Shown here one piece after another: positions 33,323 to 42,750 of a stretch of 64,000 nt of DNA. Both the position numbers and the translations under genes were made by a program. This stretch comes from Hyphobacterium marinum (GTDB lineage: Bacteria; Pseudomonadota; Alphaproteobacteria; Caulobacterales; Maricaulaceae). Where the stretch lies: NCBI RefSeq assembly GCF_036330325.1, contig NZ_JAZDRO010000004.1, positions 1 through 64,000 of the forward strand, given 5' to 3'. The notes below the pieces were generated by a model. It was given only the letters and a program-made list of their open reading frames with translations. It was not told the DNA's origin and made no database searches. How positions within the stretch are numbered: position 1 is the first letter of the stretch; every line of letters starts with the position of its first letter.

Positions 33323-34038
33323 GCGGCGGGCCGGGTGAAATAAAGGACGAGGCTCTTGCCCATGACCGGGTTGAGCAGAGCTTCCAGCACACGCGTCAGC
33401 AGCGGCCGTTTCAGCAAGTCCCACTCGAGAAAGCGGCGGTAGAGCGCAACCCGCCGGCTGGAATCGCGGTTCCGCCAGAGCGCGCACTGCAGCCACCAAT
33501 ACGGGCTGTGCAGGGCATGCGCCCAGTGCCGGGCATCGATTGCAAGTCCGGTACGCTCGGCGGCGTCGCGCAACTGGCGCTCGCGGAAGATCCGGACATG
33601 CCCGCCCGGCGTCTGACTGTACTCCGGTGACAATGACCAGCAGATTTTCTCAGGCCACCAGCGCGGGACCGACAGGGCCACCTGACCGCCGGGCCGGGTC
33701 ACGCGGACAATCTCGGCCAGAGCAGCCTGCGGGTCGGGGACGTGCTCGAGGACTTCGCTGCAGATGACCGCATCAAAACTGCCGTCTGTGAAGGGCAGCT
33801 TTGCCGCGTCCGCCGCGGTCAGCGAGGCGGACCGGTCCGGCGACTCCGGTGGCGGCGGAAGCTCGAAAAAGCCGTTGGCGGTCGCGTGGACTTCGCTTTC
33901 GGAAAGATCGGCCCCGACCACATGGACCGGGGTCTCACCCCAGTAGAGCGCATAGACATGCCGGCCCCGCCCGCAGCCCAGGTCCAGTACGCGGTCGCCG
34001 GGCTGGAGATCAAGCCGGTCGGGCTGGATAGTCAGCAT
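33319..34038 (-). CDS. Class I SAM-dependent methyltransferase
   Basis: A 239-residue Methyltransf_11-type enzyme. SAM motif I is VLDLGCGRGRHVYAL (about 18-32), the acidic post-I strand is VVGADLSESEV, motif II is FDAVICSEVLEHVPDP and motif III is RVTRPGGQVALSVP. The C-terminal third (about 165-239) is basic with aromatic stretches and may touch a membrane substrate. It sits between the glycosyltransferase (7 bp overlap) and the toroid-protein gene (4 bp overlap), so the three are coupled. Confidence 0.87.
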   Translation of the reverse strand: MLTIQPDRLDLQPGDRVLDLGCGRGRHVYALYWGETPVHVVGADLSESEVHATANGFFELPPPPESPDRSASLTAADAAKLPFTDGSFDAVICSEVLEHVPDPQAALAEIVRVTRPGGQVALSVPRWWPEKICWSLSPEYSQTPGGHVRIFRERQLRDAAERTGLAIDARHWAHALHSPYWWLQCALWRNRDSSRRVALYRRFLEWDLLKRPLLTRVLEALLNPVMGKSLVLYFTRPAA

Positions 34039-35312
34039 TTCGCCAGAGCCCGGCGATAGAGTTTGACGGCAGCTTCGGCATGCCTGCGCCAGTCGAACTC
34101 CTGGCGGGCCCGGGCTGTTCCGGTTTCGCCCAGGCGGCGCGCCAGATCAGGGCCGTCGAGCACGCGCGCCATGGCCGAGGCGAAGGCACCGGAATCGCCG
34201 GCCGGTACGACAAGGCCAGCGTCACCGACCACTTCGGGCAGGGCCCCGCCATCGCTGGCCACCACCGGTGCGCCGCAAGCCATGGCCTCGGCCGCCGGAA
34301 AGCCAAAGCCTTCAAACCGGGCCGGACAGGCCACCAGCGTCGCGCGGCGGTAGAGGTCGGCGATTTCCTCGCGCGTGACACCCGACCGGCAGATGACGCG
34401 ATCAGAGAGGCCCGACGCATCGAGCCGCGCCTTCGCCTTGCCCTCACGCAAGCGGCCAATCAGTTCGAGGCGCAGGTCCGGGCGCTTTCCCGCGAGGTCA
34501 CAGAAGGCCTCCATTAGCACGTCGACACCCTTGATCGGGACGTCGGCGCTGGCGGTCGCAGCAATCAGCCCGGCCTCGCGCTGGGTTGAGGGATCAGGAC
34601 GGAAGACATCGTGATCAATTCCGTTAAAGGCGACGCTGATGCGGCTCCGGTCGAGACCATAGATGCGCGCATGACTGTCGCGGGCCGCGGCAGAAACGGC
34701 CAGCAGGCCGGACAGGCTGGCTGCGGTACGCGCCTGCATACCGGTAAAGCCGTACCAGCGCCGTGTCAGCCAGCGATCCACGCGCTTCTCCGCGCTGGCG
34801 AGGGCGAAGTCGCGGTCGATTGCGACCGGGTGGTGAATGGTCGCCACAACGGGAATCCGGCGGTTGATCCGCGCGAAGGCCGACGCCAGCGTCTGGTTGT
34901 CGTGGATGACGTCGAAGTCGCCGTGATGGGTTGCAAGATAGCGCGCCAGCCGTTCGCCAAAGGCGTAGGGCTCGCCAAAACCGCCTGTATTGTGGGACGC
35001 CCATTCGCAGAAGTCGGCCCAACGGGTCAGGAAACCGGGCCGGAAAGCCTTGAAGGCATTCTCGGTCTCGAACAGGTCCAGCGATGGCAGTTTGACCAGC
35101 GCGATGCCGGCGTCGAGCTCTGGATAGGGCGGGCCGGACGCTACGGTCACCTGGTGGCCCAGATCGCGTAAGGCCCGGGCCAGTTCGCGCAGATAGACGC
35201 CCTGTCCGCCGACATGCGGATGCGAACGGTAACCGGTCAGAAGGATGCGTAACGGCAAGGCGTCTGCTGAGGCCGGTGCGGCGGCGTCGGGCAGGGGCGT
35301 CTGGATATTCAT
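34032..35312 (-). CDS. Glycosyltransferase family 4
   Basis: A 426-residue GT-B enzyme. The N-terminal GYRSHPHVGGQGVYLRELAR (about 28-47) is the acceptor-side loop, and the C-terminal donor site carries ARFEGFGFPAAEAMACG with the EX7E motif (E at GFGFPAAEAMA context, then GAPVVASDGGALPE). It also has VATIHHPVAIDRD midway, typical of GT4 enzymes. It probably transfers a sugar from a nucleotide-sugar to a lipid or glycan acceptor at the inner membrane. It is the first gene of the operon with the methyltransferase and toroid protein. Confidence 0.88.
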   Translation of the reverse strand: MNIQTPLPDAAAPASADALPLRILLTGYRSHPHVGGQGVYLRELARALRDLGHQVTVASGPPYPELDAGIALVKLPSLDLFETENAFKAFRPGFLTRWADFCEWASHNTGGFGEPYAFGERLARYLATHHGDFDVIHDNQTLASAFARINRRIPVVATIHHPVAIDRDFALASAEKRVDRWLTRRWYGFTGMQARTAASLSGLLAVSAAARDSHARIYGLDRSRISVAFNGIDHDVFRPDPSTQREAGLIAATASADVPIKGVDVLMEAFCDLAGKRPDLRLELIGRLREGKAKARLDASGLSDRVICRSGVTREEIADLYRRATLVACPARFEGFGFPAAEAMACGAPVVASDGGALPEVVGDAGLVVPAGDSGAFASAMARVLDGPDLARRLGETGTARARQEFDWRRHAEAAVKLYRRALAKC

Positions 35313-35436
35313 CAGCAGGCGGAGCGTCCTTGGCGGGGCAGCGGGCAGGGGAAGCTATCGGCTCATTCCGCAATGGCCAAGCCGGTTTAGCGCCTCGATC
35401 AGGGGAAAGCCCTTTCGCCAAAGCCCATGAGGGCGT

Positions 35437-36636
35437 ATGCGGGCGGCCATGCTGCGCGCGCTGACATATTTCCCCGGACTGAAATACGCCGCGCACTATG
35501 CCGCCTTCTTCTTCGTTTTCGGGGCGGTCCTGCCCTATCTGCCAGTCTGGCTGGAAGGCCGGGGCCTGTCGCCCGAGGCCATCGGTATTGCCGCCGGGGC
35601 CGGCATGGTCGGCCGCGTGATTGTTTCGCCCCTGGCCGCCCGGTTGATGGACGGGGCCGGCCGAAGACGCGACGTGCTGATCGGCATTTCCTGGGCCAGC
35701 CTGGCGGTGTTCCTTGCCCTGGTCCCAGCCGCCGGCACCGCGGCCCTCATCGCCGTTCCGGCCCTCGCGCTGGCGATCAACGGCGGACAGACCCCGCTCC
35801 TCGATGCGCTGGCCATTCGCGCGGCGCAGCGCGAAGGCTTCACCTTCGGCAAGGTGCGCGCCGTGGGCTCGGCGAGCTTTGTCTTCGCCAATGTCGGTGC
35901 CGGTTTCCTGGTCGCGCGCCTGGGGGGCGAGGCCGCTCTGGGCTGGGCTATCGCCGGATCGGTCTTCGCGCTCGGGACGGCTTACTGGCTGCCAAAGGAC
36001 CCGCCCGCGAACGCGGCATCGCACCCTGATGCACCGCGCTGGCGGTTGCGCTCCATGCTGACCCTTCCGGTCATTCTGGCGCTGGTCTCGTCGGCGCTCG
36101 TGCAAGGGGCGCACGGCTTCAACTATGGCTTTTCGACGCTTGCCTGGAGCGATCAGGGGATATCCCCGGACGTGATCGGTTTGCTCTGGGCGTGGGCGGT
36201 GATCGCGGAAATCGTCTTCCTCTGGCGCTCGGCCAGCTGGCTGAAATCCTGGCCGCCGGAAACGCTGATCCTTCTGGGAGCCGGAGCCTCGGTGTTGCGG
36301 TGGGGCCTGTTCTCGCTGGCACCGCCGCTCTGGATGCTCTTCATCTTCCAGACCCTGCACGCACTGACCTACACCGCCACCTATCTGGGCTTTATCCGCT
36401 TTGCTGCCCTGCACGTGCCGGAGCGCTACTCGGCCAGCGCCCAGGCGCTCAGCTCGGCCCTGTCGGGCGGGGTGGTCCTGGCCGCGACCACGGCCATTTC
36501 AGGCATTCTCTTCGAGCGCTACGGGTCGGCCGGCTTTGCCGGAATGATGGTCCCGGCCGCGCTCGGCGGCGGCTTTGCGCTGTTGCTTGTGGGACTTATG
36601 CGTTCCCAACCCGCCCCGGAATCGCCTAAAGAGTAG
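35437..36636 (+). CDS. MFS transporter (MFS_1-like, HcaT/LacY-related)
   Basis: 399 residues and about 12 membrane helices. The N terminus FFFVFGAVLPYLPVWLEGRGLSPEAIGIAA is the signature of the MFS_1_like/nucleoside-H+ symporter group that includes HcaT, with MDGAGRRRDVL as motif A-like loop. Substrate unknown. Divergent from the glycosyltransferase, with 124 bp between the starts; the Mla-type operon begins 15 bp after its stop, so it may be cotranscribed with it. Confidence 0.86.
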   Translation: MRAAMLRALTYFPGLKYAAHYAAFFFVFGAVLPYLPVWLEGRGLSPEAIGIAAGAGMVGRVIVSPLAARLMDGAGRRRDVLIGISWASLAVFLALVPAAGTAALIAVPALALAINGGQTPLLDALAIRAAQREGFTFGKVRAVGSASFVFANVGAGFLVARLGGEAALGWAIAGSVFALGTAYWLPKDPPANAASHPDAPRWRLRSMLTLPVILALVSSALVQGAHGFNYGFSTLAWSDQGISPDVIGLLWAWAVIAEIVFLWRSASWLKSWPPETLILLGAGASVLRWGLFSLAPPLWMLFIFQTLHALTYTATYLGFIRFAALHVPERYSASAQALSSALSGGVVLAATTAISGILFERYGSAGFAGMMVPAALGGGFALLLVGLMRSQPAPESPKE

Positions 36637-36651
36637 GCGAAGGGGAACCCC

Positions 36652-37794
36652 ATGAACGGCCATCCGAAGCCTGCGGTCATGACACGCAAGGAAGGCGGGC
36701 AGCTCATTGTCGAGCCGTCCGGTGACTGGACCGTGGAGACGATTGGCGACGTTGTCTCGCGCCTTCGCGAACTCGAACGGGGGAGCGAACACGGACGCAC
36801 CGTGATTGACCTGTCGGCCCTGGGCCGGCTCGACACGGCCGGAGCCTACCTGCTGGGCCGTGCCGTTTACCGGTGCGAAACGCCGTCCGCCGACTGGCAC
36901 TTCCGGGGTGCCCATCCCAGTGGCCGCGAACTGATCCAGGAGGCCCTCGCCAGTGCGCGTGATTGCGGACCGGAAATCGATACCAGCCGCTACGGGTTCG
37001 TACGGGCCGCGGAGCGGATTGGCATGGGGCTGGAAGGGGCCTGGAACGAGGCTTATGCCACCTTTGCCTTCCTGGGGCATACCATTCTTGTTTTCCTGTC
37101 GAGCCTGGCCCGGCCCTGGCGTTTCCGTATCACGCCGATTTTCCACGTGATGGAACAGGCCGGCGTCAACGCACTGCCCATTATTGCCGTCCTGTCCTTC
37201 TTCATCGGCGCGGTCGTTGCCTTCATGGGCGCGAACCTGCTGGAAACCTTCGGCGCATCGGTCTTTACCGTTGAACTGGTCGGCCTCGCGGTGCTGCGCG
37301 AATTCGGCGTTCTGATCACGGCGATCATGCTGGCCGGACGGTCGGATTCGGCGTTCACCGCCGCCATCGGCTCGATGAAGATGCAGCAGGAAATCGATGC
37401 CATGCGCGTGCTGGGCCTCGACCCGTTCGAGGTCCTGGTCATCCCGCGGGTAATCGCCTGCGTGGTGATGGCGCCACTGCTAGCCTTCGCCGCTGTCGTG
37501 GCGGGTCTCCTCGGTGGCCTGCTGGTGTGCTGGAGCGCACTAGACATCTCGCCGGCCTTCTATGTGTCGCGGCTGCAGGATGCGATCGACATCAGCCATT
37601 TCTGGGTCGGCATGTCGAAAGCCCCGATTTTCGGCCTGATCATCGCCATCGTCGGCTGCAAACAGGGTATGGAAGTCGGCGGTGACGTCGAGTCGCTCGG
37701 CCGGCATGTGACCGCCTCCGTCGTGCAATCGATCTTCGCCGTCATTGTCGTCGATGCGTTGTTTGCCATGATGTATCTGGAGCTCGACATATGA
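36652..37794 (+). CDS. MlaE-family ABC permease with N-terminal STAS domain
   Basis: A 380-residue permease of the lipid-transport (Mla/MCE) ABC system. Residues about 14-110 form a STAS-like domain (LIVEPSGDWTVETIGDVV, then TVIDLSALGRLDTAGAYLL), equivalent to the separate MlaB of E. coli. Residues about 150-380 are the MlaE permease, with VEQAGVNALPIIAVLSF, LREFGVLITAIMLAGRSDSAF and IGSMKMQQEIDAM typical. It is joined to the ATPase gene by a 4-bp overlap. Role inferred: moving phospholipids between inner and outer membranes. Confidence 0.93.
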   Translation: MNGHPKPAVMTRKEGGQLIVEPSGDWTVETIGDVVSRLRELERGSEHGRTVIDLSALGRLDTAGAYLLGRAVYRCETPSADWHFRGAHPSGRELIQEALASARDCGPEIDTSRYGFVRAAERIGMGLEGAWNEAYATFAFLGHTILVFLSSLARPWRFRITPIFHVMEQAGVNALPIIAVLSFFIGAVVAFMGANLLETFGASVFTVELVGLAVLREFGVLITAIMLAGRSDSAFTAAIGSMKMQQEIDAMRVLGLDPFEVLVIPRVIACVVMAPLLAFAAVVAGLLGGLLVCWSALDISPAFYVSRLQDAIDISHFWVGMSKAPIFGLIIAIVGCKQGMEVGGDVESLGRHVTASVVQSIFAVIVVDALFAMMYLELDI

Positions 37795-38567
37795 CCGCCG
37801 GTGATGACGTCATCGAGGTCCGCAATCTGCGCACCGCATTCGGCGATCATGTCGTCCATGATGACCTCAATCTCACTGTCAAGCGCGGCGAAGTGCTCGG
37901 TCTGGTCGGCGGATCAGGGACCGGTAAATCGGTTTTACTCAACACGATTATCGGTTTGCGCAAGCCCGATGCGGGCGAAATCTGGTTTGATGGCCACCGG
38001 CTGGGACATATGAGCGGGGACGAGCGCCGCATCCTGCAAAGCCGCTGGGGTGTCCTGTTCCAGTCCGGCGCGTTGTTTTCGTCACTGACCGTGAAGGAAA
38101 ATGTTCTCGCCCCGATGCGCGAGCACCTCGACCTGCCCAAAAAGCTGATGGGCGAGATTGCCGACATGAAGATTGCCATGTCCGGCCTCGCCGAGAATGC
38201 CGGTCCGAAATTTCCCGCCGAATTGTCAGGCGGCATGAAAAAGCGGGCCGGTCTGGCCCGCGCCCTCGCGCTCGACCCGGACATGCTGTTTCTCGATGAG
38301 CCAACGGCGGGGCTCGACCCGATCGGGGCCGCGGCGTTCGATGAGCTCATTCTCGATCTCAAGCGGACAATGGGGCTGACCGTTTTCATGGTGACGCACG
38401 ATCTCGACAGCCTTTATGCGATCTGCGACCGGGTGGCCGTGCTCGCGGACCGGAAATGCGTGGCGGTAGCGCCGCTGGACGAACTCCTGCAACATGACCA
38501 TCCGTGGATCCGCGAGTATTTCCACGGACCGCGGGGACGCGCCGCCGGTGCGGCGAGGAGAGTTTAG
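37791..38567 (+). CDS. MlaF-family ABC transporter ATPase
   Basis: A 258-residue nucleotide-binding subunit that powers the lipid transporter. Walker A GGSGTGKSVLL (about 38-48), signature LSGGMKKRAGLARAL, Walker B MLFLDEPTAGLDP, and the switch histidine in VTHDLDS. The SGGMKKR signature is typical of MCE-linked ATPases. Only 2 bp separate its stop from the MCE gene. Confidence 0.94.
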   Translation: MTAGDDVIEVRNLRTAFGDHVVHDDLNLTVKRGEVLGLVGGSGTGKSVLLNTIIGLRKPDAGEIWFDGHRLGHMSGDERRILQSRWGVLFQSGALFSSLTVKENVLAPMREHLDLPKKLMGEIADMKIAMSGLAENAGPKFPAELSGGMKKRAGLARALALDPDMLFLDEPTAGLDPIGAAAFDELILDLKRTMGLTVFMVTHDLDSLYAICDRVAVLADRKCVAVAPLDELLQHDHPWIREYFHGPRGRAAGAARRV

Positions 38568-38569
38568 GA

Positions 38570-39526
38570 ATGGAAACAAAGGCCCATCACGCCCTGGTCG
38601 GCTTCTTTGCGATGTTTCTCGTCGCCGCCGGCGGATTCTTCATCCTCTGGCTCAGCGCCTATTCCGGAAACACCCAGTACGCGGACTACGACATCGTCTT
38701 TGACGGACCGGTGCGCGGCCTTCGCGAGACCGGCGAGGTGCGCTTCAACGGTATTCCGGTGGGTGAAGTGACCTCGATCGAGCTCGATACCCAGAACCCC
38801 AACCGCGTCATTGCCCGGGTGCGTGTCGCTGCCACCACGCCTGTCCGCGTGGATTCCAGCGCCCAGCTCGAGCCCCAGGGGCTGACCGGTCTGGCCTATA
38901 TCCAGATCACGGGCGGTTCGCCGGAATCCCAGCGGCTTTACAGTCCCGCCGGACGCCCGCCCCCGCGCATATATGCCGTACCGGCCCAGCTCGACAGCCT
39001 GTTCCAGGGCGGTGAGGACGTGCTCGAAGCGGCAAACCGGGCCCTCATTCGTATATCCGCCCTCCTCAATGAGGAAAACCTGCAGGAGTTTGCCGAGACG
39101 CTGGAAAACCTCAACACGCTGACCAACAGCCTGGCCGAGGATGACAGGCTGATCGACGAGCTGAGTGAGGCCATCGCCACGCTCAACCAGACCGGTCGCG
39201 ATATTTCCGCCGCCGCGGTCGCACTCCAGCAATTCGGTGAAGACTCTTCGATGCTGATCGAGGGCGATCTCGGGCGCGCCACGCGCGAAACCGCGCAAGC
39301 CGCCATCGATCTGCAGGTTGCGAGCACCCAGGCCGCCGAACTGCTTGAGACCATCCGCCCGCAGGTCGAGCGCTTTTCCGAGGACGGCCTGACCGATTTG
39401 ACCCTGGCGGCCAATGATTTGCGCCGCCTGATCGCGACCATGGAACGCATCGCGATTGACCTGGAAGATAACCCGTCCGGCTTCATATCCGGCGAACCGC
39501 GCCGCACGGTGGAGGTACCCCGATGA
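38570..39526 (+). CDS. MCE/MlaD-family lipid-binding protein
   Basis: 318 residues: an N-terminal membrane anchor (about 9-28), one MCE domain (about 38-118, with YDIVFDGPVRGLRETGEVRFNGIPVGEV) and a long helical tail (about 150-300, rich in heptads such as LEETIRPQVERF-like segments). MCE hexamers ring the lipid path between membranes; the long helix could make a tube as in PqiB/Mla relatives. The start was set at 38570, directly before the MCE-type anchor. It overlaps the lipoprotein gene by 4 bp. Confidence 0.92.
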   Translation: METKAHHALVGFFAMFLVAAGGFFILWLSAYSGNTQYADYDIVFDGPVRGLRETGEVRFNGIPVGEVTSIELDTQNPNRVIARVRVAATTPVRVDSSAQLEPQGLTGLAYIQITGGSPESQRLYSPAGRPPPRIYAVPAQLDSLFQGGEDVLEAANRALIRISALLNEENLQEFAETLENLNTLTNSLAEDDRLIDELSEAIATLNQTGRDISAAAVALQQFGEDSSMLIEGDLGRATRETAQAAIDLQVASTQAAELLETIRPQVERFSEDGLTDLTLAANDLRRLIATMERIAIDLEDNPSGFISGEPRRTVEVPR

Positions 39527-40179
39527 TCCGTCGCACTGTCCTGATGGCTGCAGCCGCCCTGACGCTGGGCGGGTGTGTGAACCTGATCCCGCAGGCCGAA
39601 CCGGCTGCCGTCTACCGCCTGTCGGCACCCGAACCATCGGGTGATTTCACCACCGACCAGACCATTGTCAGCGTCGGCGTGCCGCTCACGCCGCGCGCCC
39701 TGTCGAGTGACGACATCGCGATCTCGCTGGAACGCGGCGAACTGGCCTTTATCGAAGGCGCGAAATGGATCGCGCCGGTCCCGCGCCTGATGCAGGACCT
39801 GATCGTGGAATCGATTGATGCCTTCGAGGTCGATCTGGCGGCCGCGCGTCCCGAGGACGGGGTCGAGGCCGAATACGAGATCAACACTGAAGTGCGGGCG
39901 TTCGAGGCAGTTTATCGCAATGGCGAGGATGCCGCTCCGACGGCGGTTATCCGCATGCGGGTGCGACTGGTCCGGCTGGATGGCCGCCGCCTGATCGGTG
40001 TTTATGCCGCAGGGGCGCAGGCGCAGGCGATGGATAACCGGATCGGTGAGATCGTTGCGGCCTATGACGCGGCAGCGCAGGAAACGGCAGCCGAGATTGC
40101 CTCCTGGGCCTCGGCCCGGATCGAGGCTGACCAGGCCGAACTTGCGACTATGGCAGCAGAGGAAGAGGCTGCAGGCTAG
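39523..40179 (+). CDS. ABC-type transport auxiliary lipoprotein (PqiC-like)
   Basis: A 218-residue outer-membrane lipoprotein: signal ALTLGGC with the lipobox cysteine at about residue 18, then the PqiC/LptE-like fold starting YRLSAPEPSGDF. MCE operons commonly end with such a lipoprotein, which is thought to dock the periplasmic tube on the outer membrane. Last gene of the four-gene operon; tail-to-tail 4-bp overlap with the coiled-coil gene on the minus strand. Confidence 0.87.
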   Translation: MIRRTVLMAAAALTLGGCVNLIPQAEPAAVYRLSAPEPSGDFTTDQTIVSVGVPLTPRALSSDDIAISLERGELAFIEGAKWIAPVPRLMQDLIVESIDAFEVDLAAARPEDGVEAEYEINTEVRAFEAVYRNGEDAAPTAVIRMRVRLVRLDGRRLIGVYAAGAQAQAMDNRIGEIVAAYDAAAQETAAEIASWASARIEADQAELATMAAEEEAAG

Positions 40180-42179
40180 CGCGTCTTCCCGCGTTCCTTG
40201 TTGTCGTCGGACTCGCTCTCTGCCTCACTGGCCGAGCGGCGTTCGGGCACGTCCTCGCTCTCGCCGGGATTCATCGAGGCCAGCAAATCCTTCCAGCGCC
40301 AACCGGGATCCGTGGCCCGTCCGCGTTCGGGGAAGGCGACCGCTTCGCGGCGCGGAGCGGCCGTATCTTCTTCGCTTGCTGGACGGTCGCCGTCGTCGTC
40401 GGATGCCGGTTGTTCCGAGCGCGGCTCAGGTTCGCTTTCGGCTTTTGGTGTCGCCGGGCGGCGGGGCAGCGGATCCGGGACTTCGTTGACGCCGAGGTCG
40501 AGGGCGCGGCGTCCACCGGCGACCGACCCCATGCGCAGCATGAAATCGCTGAGGAGTTCGTAATTCTGGCGGATGCGGGCCTGGAAGGCGGCGTCGATTT
40601 CCTGGGCTTCCTCGGCGGCGGTGAGGGCCGCAGCATTGAGGCCTTCCAGTCCGCGCCGGAGCGCATCGGCGGTTTCGCGCGCTCGCTCCCGTGCCGTGTC
40701 AGGCAGGGTGGACAGTTTCGCGGTCAGGTTCTCGATCTCGCGCTCGACCGTTTCGGTTTCGCGCCGGGCTGCGGCCAGAACGCCTTCCAGACGGGTCCGG
40801 ACCGCATCGCTGGCCGCGTCAGCGGCGGTAGCCGCTTGGGCGGTCAGCTTCTCGGCGTCTGAAAGCCGGGCCTTGAAATTCTCGTCGGCGCGCTGAGCGG
40901 CCCCGAAGGCTTTTTCGTTGAGCGTCTCGACCTGTTCGGCGACCAGTCGTGTCTGTTCCTCGAAGGCTTCGGCCGCCGACGCCGACGCCGCACGGGCTTC
41001 TTCGGCCGCCTTTTTCAGGCTGGCAAGCGCGGACTGGTGGGACTGGGCGGCGTTGTCGGTCTCGGACTTGATCAGGCCGGACATCGAGCGGGCGCGTTCC
41101 AGCGCGGTCTCGACCGTGTCCTTGAACGCATCAGCGCCTTCATGAGCCGCGGAATTGAGCGATTCCGCGCCTTCGCGGGCCGTGCGTGACATGACTTCGA
41201 GTTCGGCACGGTGGAAGTCGAGCGCAGCGGCGATCTTCTCCTGCTCCTTGCGCAGGGCTTCAGAGGCATCCTTCAACCGGTCGCGATGGCGCAGGTAAGC
41301 GGCGTCCAGCGCATCGGAGCGCTCCTTCATGGCCAGCGTCAGTTCGGTCATCCGGTCGCTTTGCTCGGTCATCGACGCAGCGGCGCGTTCGCTGCCTTCC
41401 AGGACGACGGCCCCGGCTTCGGCGAGGCGGTCCGCCCCGGCGAGGATGCGTTTCTCGCTGTCCCCGGCCTGGCGGTGGGCGAGGTCGGCAGCGGCCGCGA
41501 CCATTTCCGACTGCTCGGAGATCGCAGCGGCAATCAGCGCCGCCTTGTCATCGAGCGATTCCGAGACCGCCCCCAGTTTCTCGCGTTCCTCGCGCAGGCC
41601 TTTCAACAGTGTCTCGGCACGGTCGCGGGCGTCACCGGCGGACCGCTCCAGCGTGTCCGCATGGTGGGCGATCACTTCTTCCATCGCCGCAAGGCGGGCC
41701 AGTGCGCTTTCCAGTGCGGCATTGATGCGGTCGACCTCGCCAGTCACCGCCTGGGCCAGGGTACGGACTTCACGCTCGGCGGCGTCGGCCGGGACCGAGA
41801 GGCGGGCAATGGCGGTGTCGATACCGCGCGTACGGTCCACCGCGCGCGCCAGTTCGCGGCCCAGGAACCCGGTCATCAGGATCAGGAGGGCGGGCGCAAT
41901 GGCAAAAACCGACAGGCCGGCCAACTGGGCCGGGGTCAGGCTTTCAAACGGGTTGGACGAGAAGTCGATGCCAGCGTAGCCGATGATATAGGCCGCCGCG
42001 CCCCCCACCCACAAAAGCGCCATGACGATCCCGGCCCAGGCAATTCCCGATCGCTTCGGAGCAGGTGGAACCTGCGGAAGGGCTGTATCGCGCAAATGCG
42101 CCGGTGGCGTCCCGTCATCGGGATCGCTCAGCGCGATGGATGCGTCGTCTCGTGTGCGTGTGTCGTCTGATTGCTGCAT
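40176..42179 (-). CDS. Two-helix membrane-anchored coiled-coil protein, TipN-like architecture
   Basis: 667 residues with a polar N terminus (1-42), two membrane helices (about 44-70 and 86-108), a very long Ala/Glu/Arg-rich coiled coil (about 115-560), a short ordered stretch around NYELLSDFMLRMGSVAGGRRALDLG, and a low-complexity acidic C terminus (about 580-667). Two N-terminal helices plus a long cytoplasmic coiled coil is the architecture of the Caulobacter polarity factor TipN. Sequence identity cannot be tested here, so TipN-like is an inference. No enzyme motif is present. Confidence 0.7.
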   Translation of the reverse strand: MQQSDDTRTRDDASIALSDPDDGTPPAHLRDTALPQVPPAPKRSGIAWAGIVMALLWVGGAAAYIIGYAGIDFSSNPFESLTPAQLAGLSVFAIAPALLILMTGFLGRELARAVDRTRGIDTAIARLSVPADAAEREVRTLAQAVTGEVDRINAALESALARLAAMEEVIAHHADTLERSAGDARDRAETLLKGLREEREKLGAVSESLDDKAALIAAAISEQSEMVAAAADLAHRQAGDSEKRILAGADRLAEAGAVVLEGSERAAASMTEQSDRMTELTLAMKERSDALDAAYLRHRDRLKDASEALRKEQEKIAAALDFHRAELEVMSRTAREGAESLNSAAHEGADAFKDTVETALERARSMSGLIKSETDNAAQSHQSALASLKKAAEEARAASASAAEAFEEQTRLVAEQVETLNEKAFGAAQRADENFKARLSDAEKLTAQAATAADAASDAVRTRLEGVLAAARRETETVEREIENLTAKLSTLPDTARERARETADALRRGLEGLNAAALTAAEEAQEIDAAFQARIRQNYELLSDFMLRMGSVAGGRRALDLGVNEVPDPLPRRPATPKAESEPEPRSEQPASDDDGDRPASEEDTAAPRREAVAFPERGRATDPGWRWKDLLASMNPGESEDVPERRSASEAESESDDNKERGKTR

Positions 42180-42311
42180 GGATGCGTCAACTTCTGCCTG
42201 TTCCGGTCCCGCTCGAAGCGGACGGGTGCGCGCGGGTGGCCGCTTTGCGGGATCACCCTCTCGTCATACGCCAGCTTATGCAGAAATCGAAGCCGGATAC
42301 ACTCCCCGCAT

Positions 42312-42578
42312 TCAGATGCGGATCAGGATGATCTCGTCCTCGGCTGGAACCAGGAATTCCGGCTGTGTGGCCGTGTCGCAGGCCGCGGGGTCCGCGACAT
42401 GCCAGCTGGCATCGCGATAAAGCGCCGCCGCAGTCCCTTGCGGTCCGACATATTCGATGGGCAGCGCTTCGGCTTCCAGGGCCGCGCAGGCATCCTGGGC
42501 CGGCTCGTAGCCAATGCCGAGCAGGGTCAGCCCCGCCAGGGCGATCCACTCAATTGCAATGGCCAGTGCCTGAAGCAT
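42312..42578 (-). CDS. Small secreted or membrane-anchored protein, unknown
   Basis: 88 residues: an N-terminal hydrophobic segment (LQALAIAIEWIALAGLTLLGI, about 2-22), then a short polar domain with two cysteines (DACAAL and PAACDTA) that could form a disulfide. The ATG at 42578 was chosen because it puts the hydrophobic segment at the start; a frame extending to 42647 is possible. No family recognised. Confidence 0.5.
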   Translation of the reverse strand: MLQALAIAIEWIALAGLTLLGIGYEPAQDACAALEAEALPIEYVGPQGTAAALYRDASWHVADPAACDTATQPEFLVPAEDEIILIRI

Positions 42579-42750
42579 GACATCCCTCACCGTCTGAGTA
42601 CGTGCAGACCCCCCGTGTCTATGCATCTGCGCGGCAAGGGACCGCAACCGGCAATTGCCAAATCGCGCATGAAATCTTGGTAAGTCTTGCGCTCGGTCCC
42701 GAAACCGTCAGGATTGCAGCCCGAGAGGGACAAGAGGGGATTGCGGCATC

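Noticed and set aside
34624..36414. A 596-codon minus-strand frame spanning the glycosyltransferase and MFS genes
   Set aside because: It is antisense to the MFS gene and out of frame with the glycosyltransferase; composition is Arg/Gly/Gln-rich with no motif.
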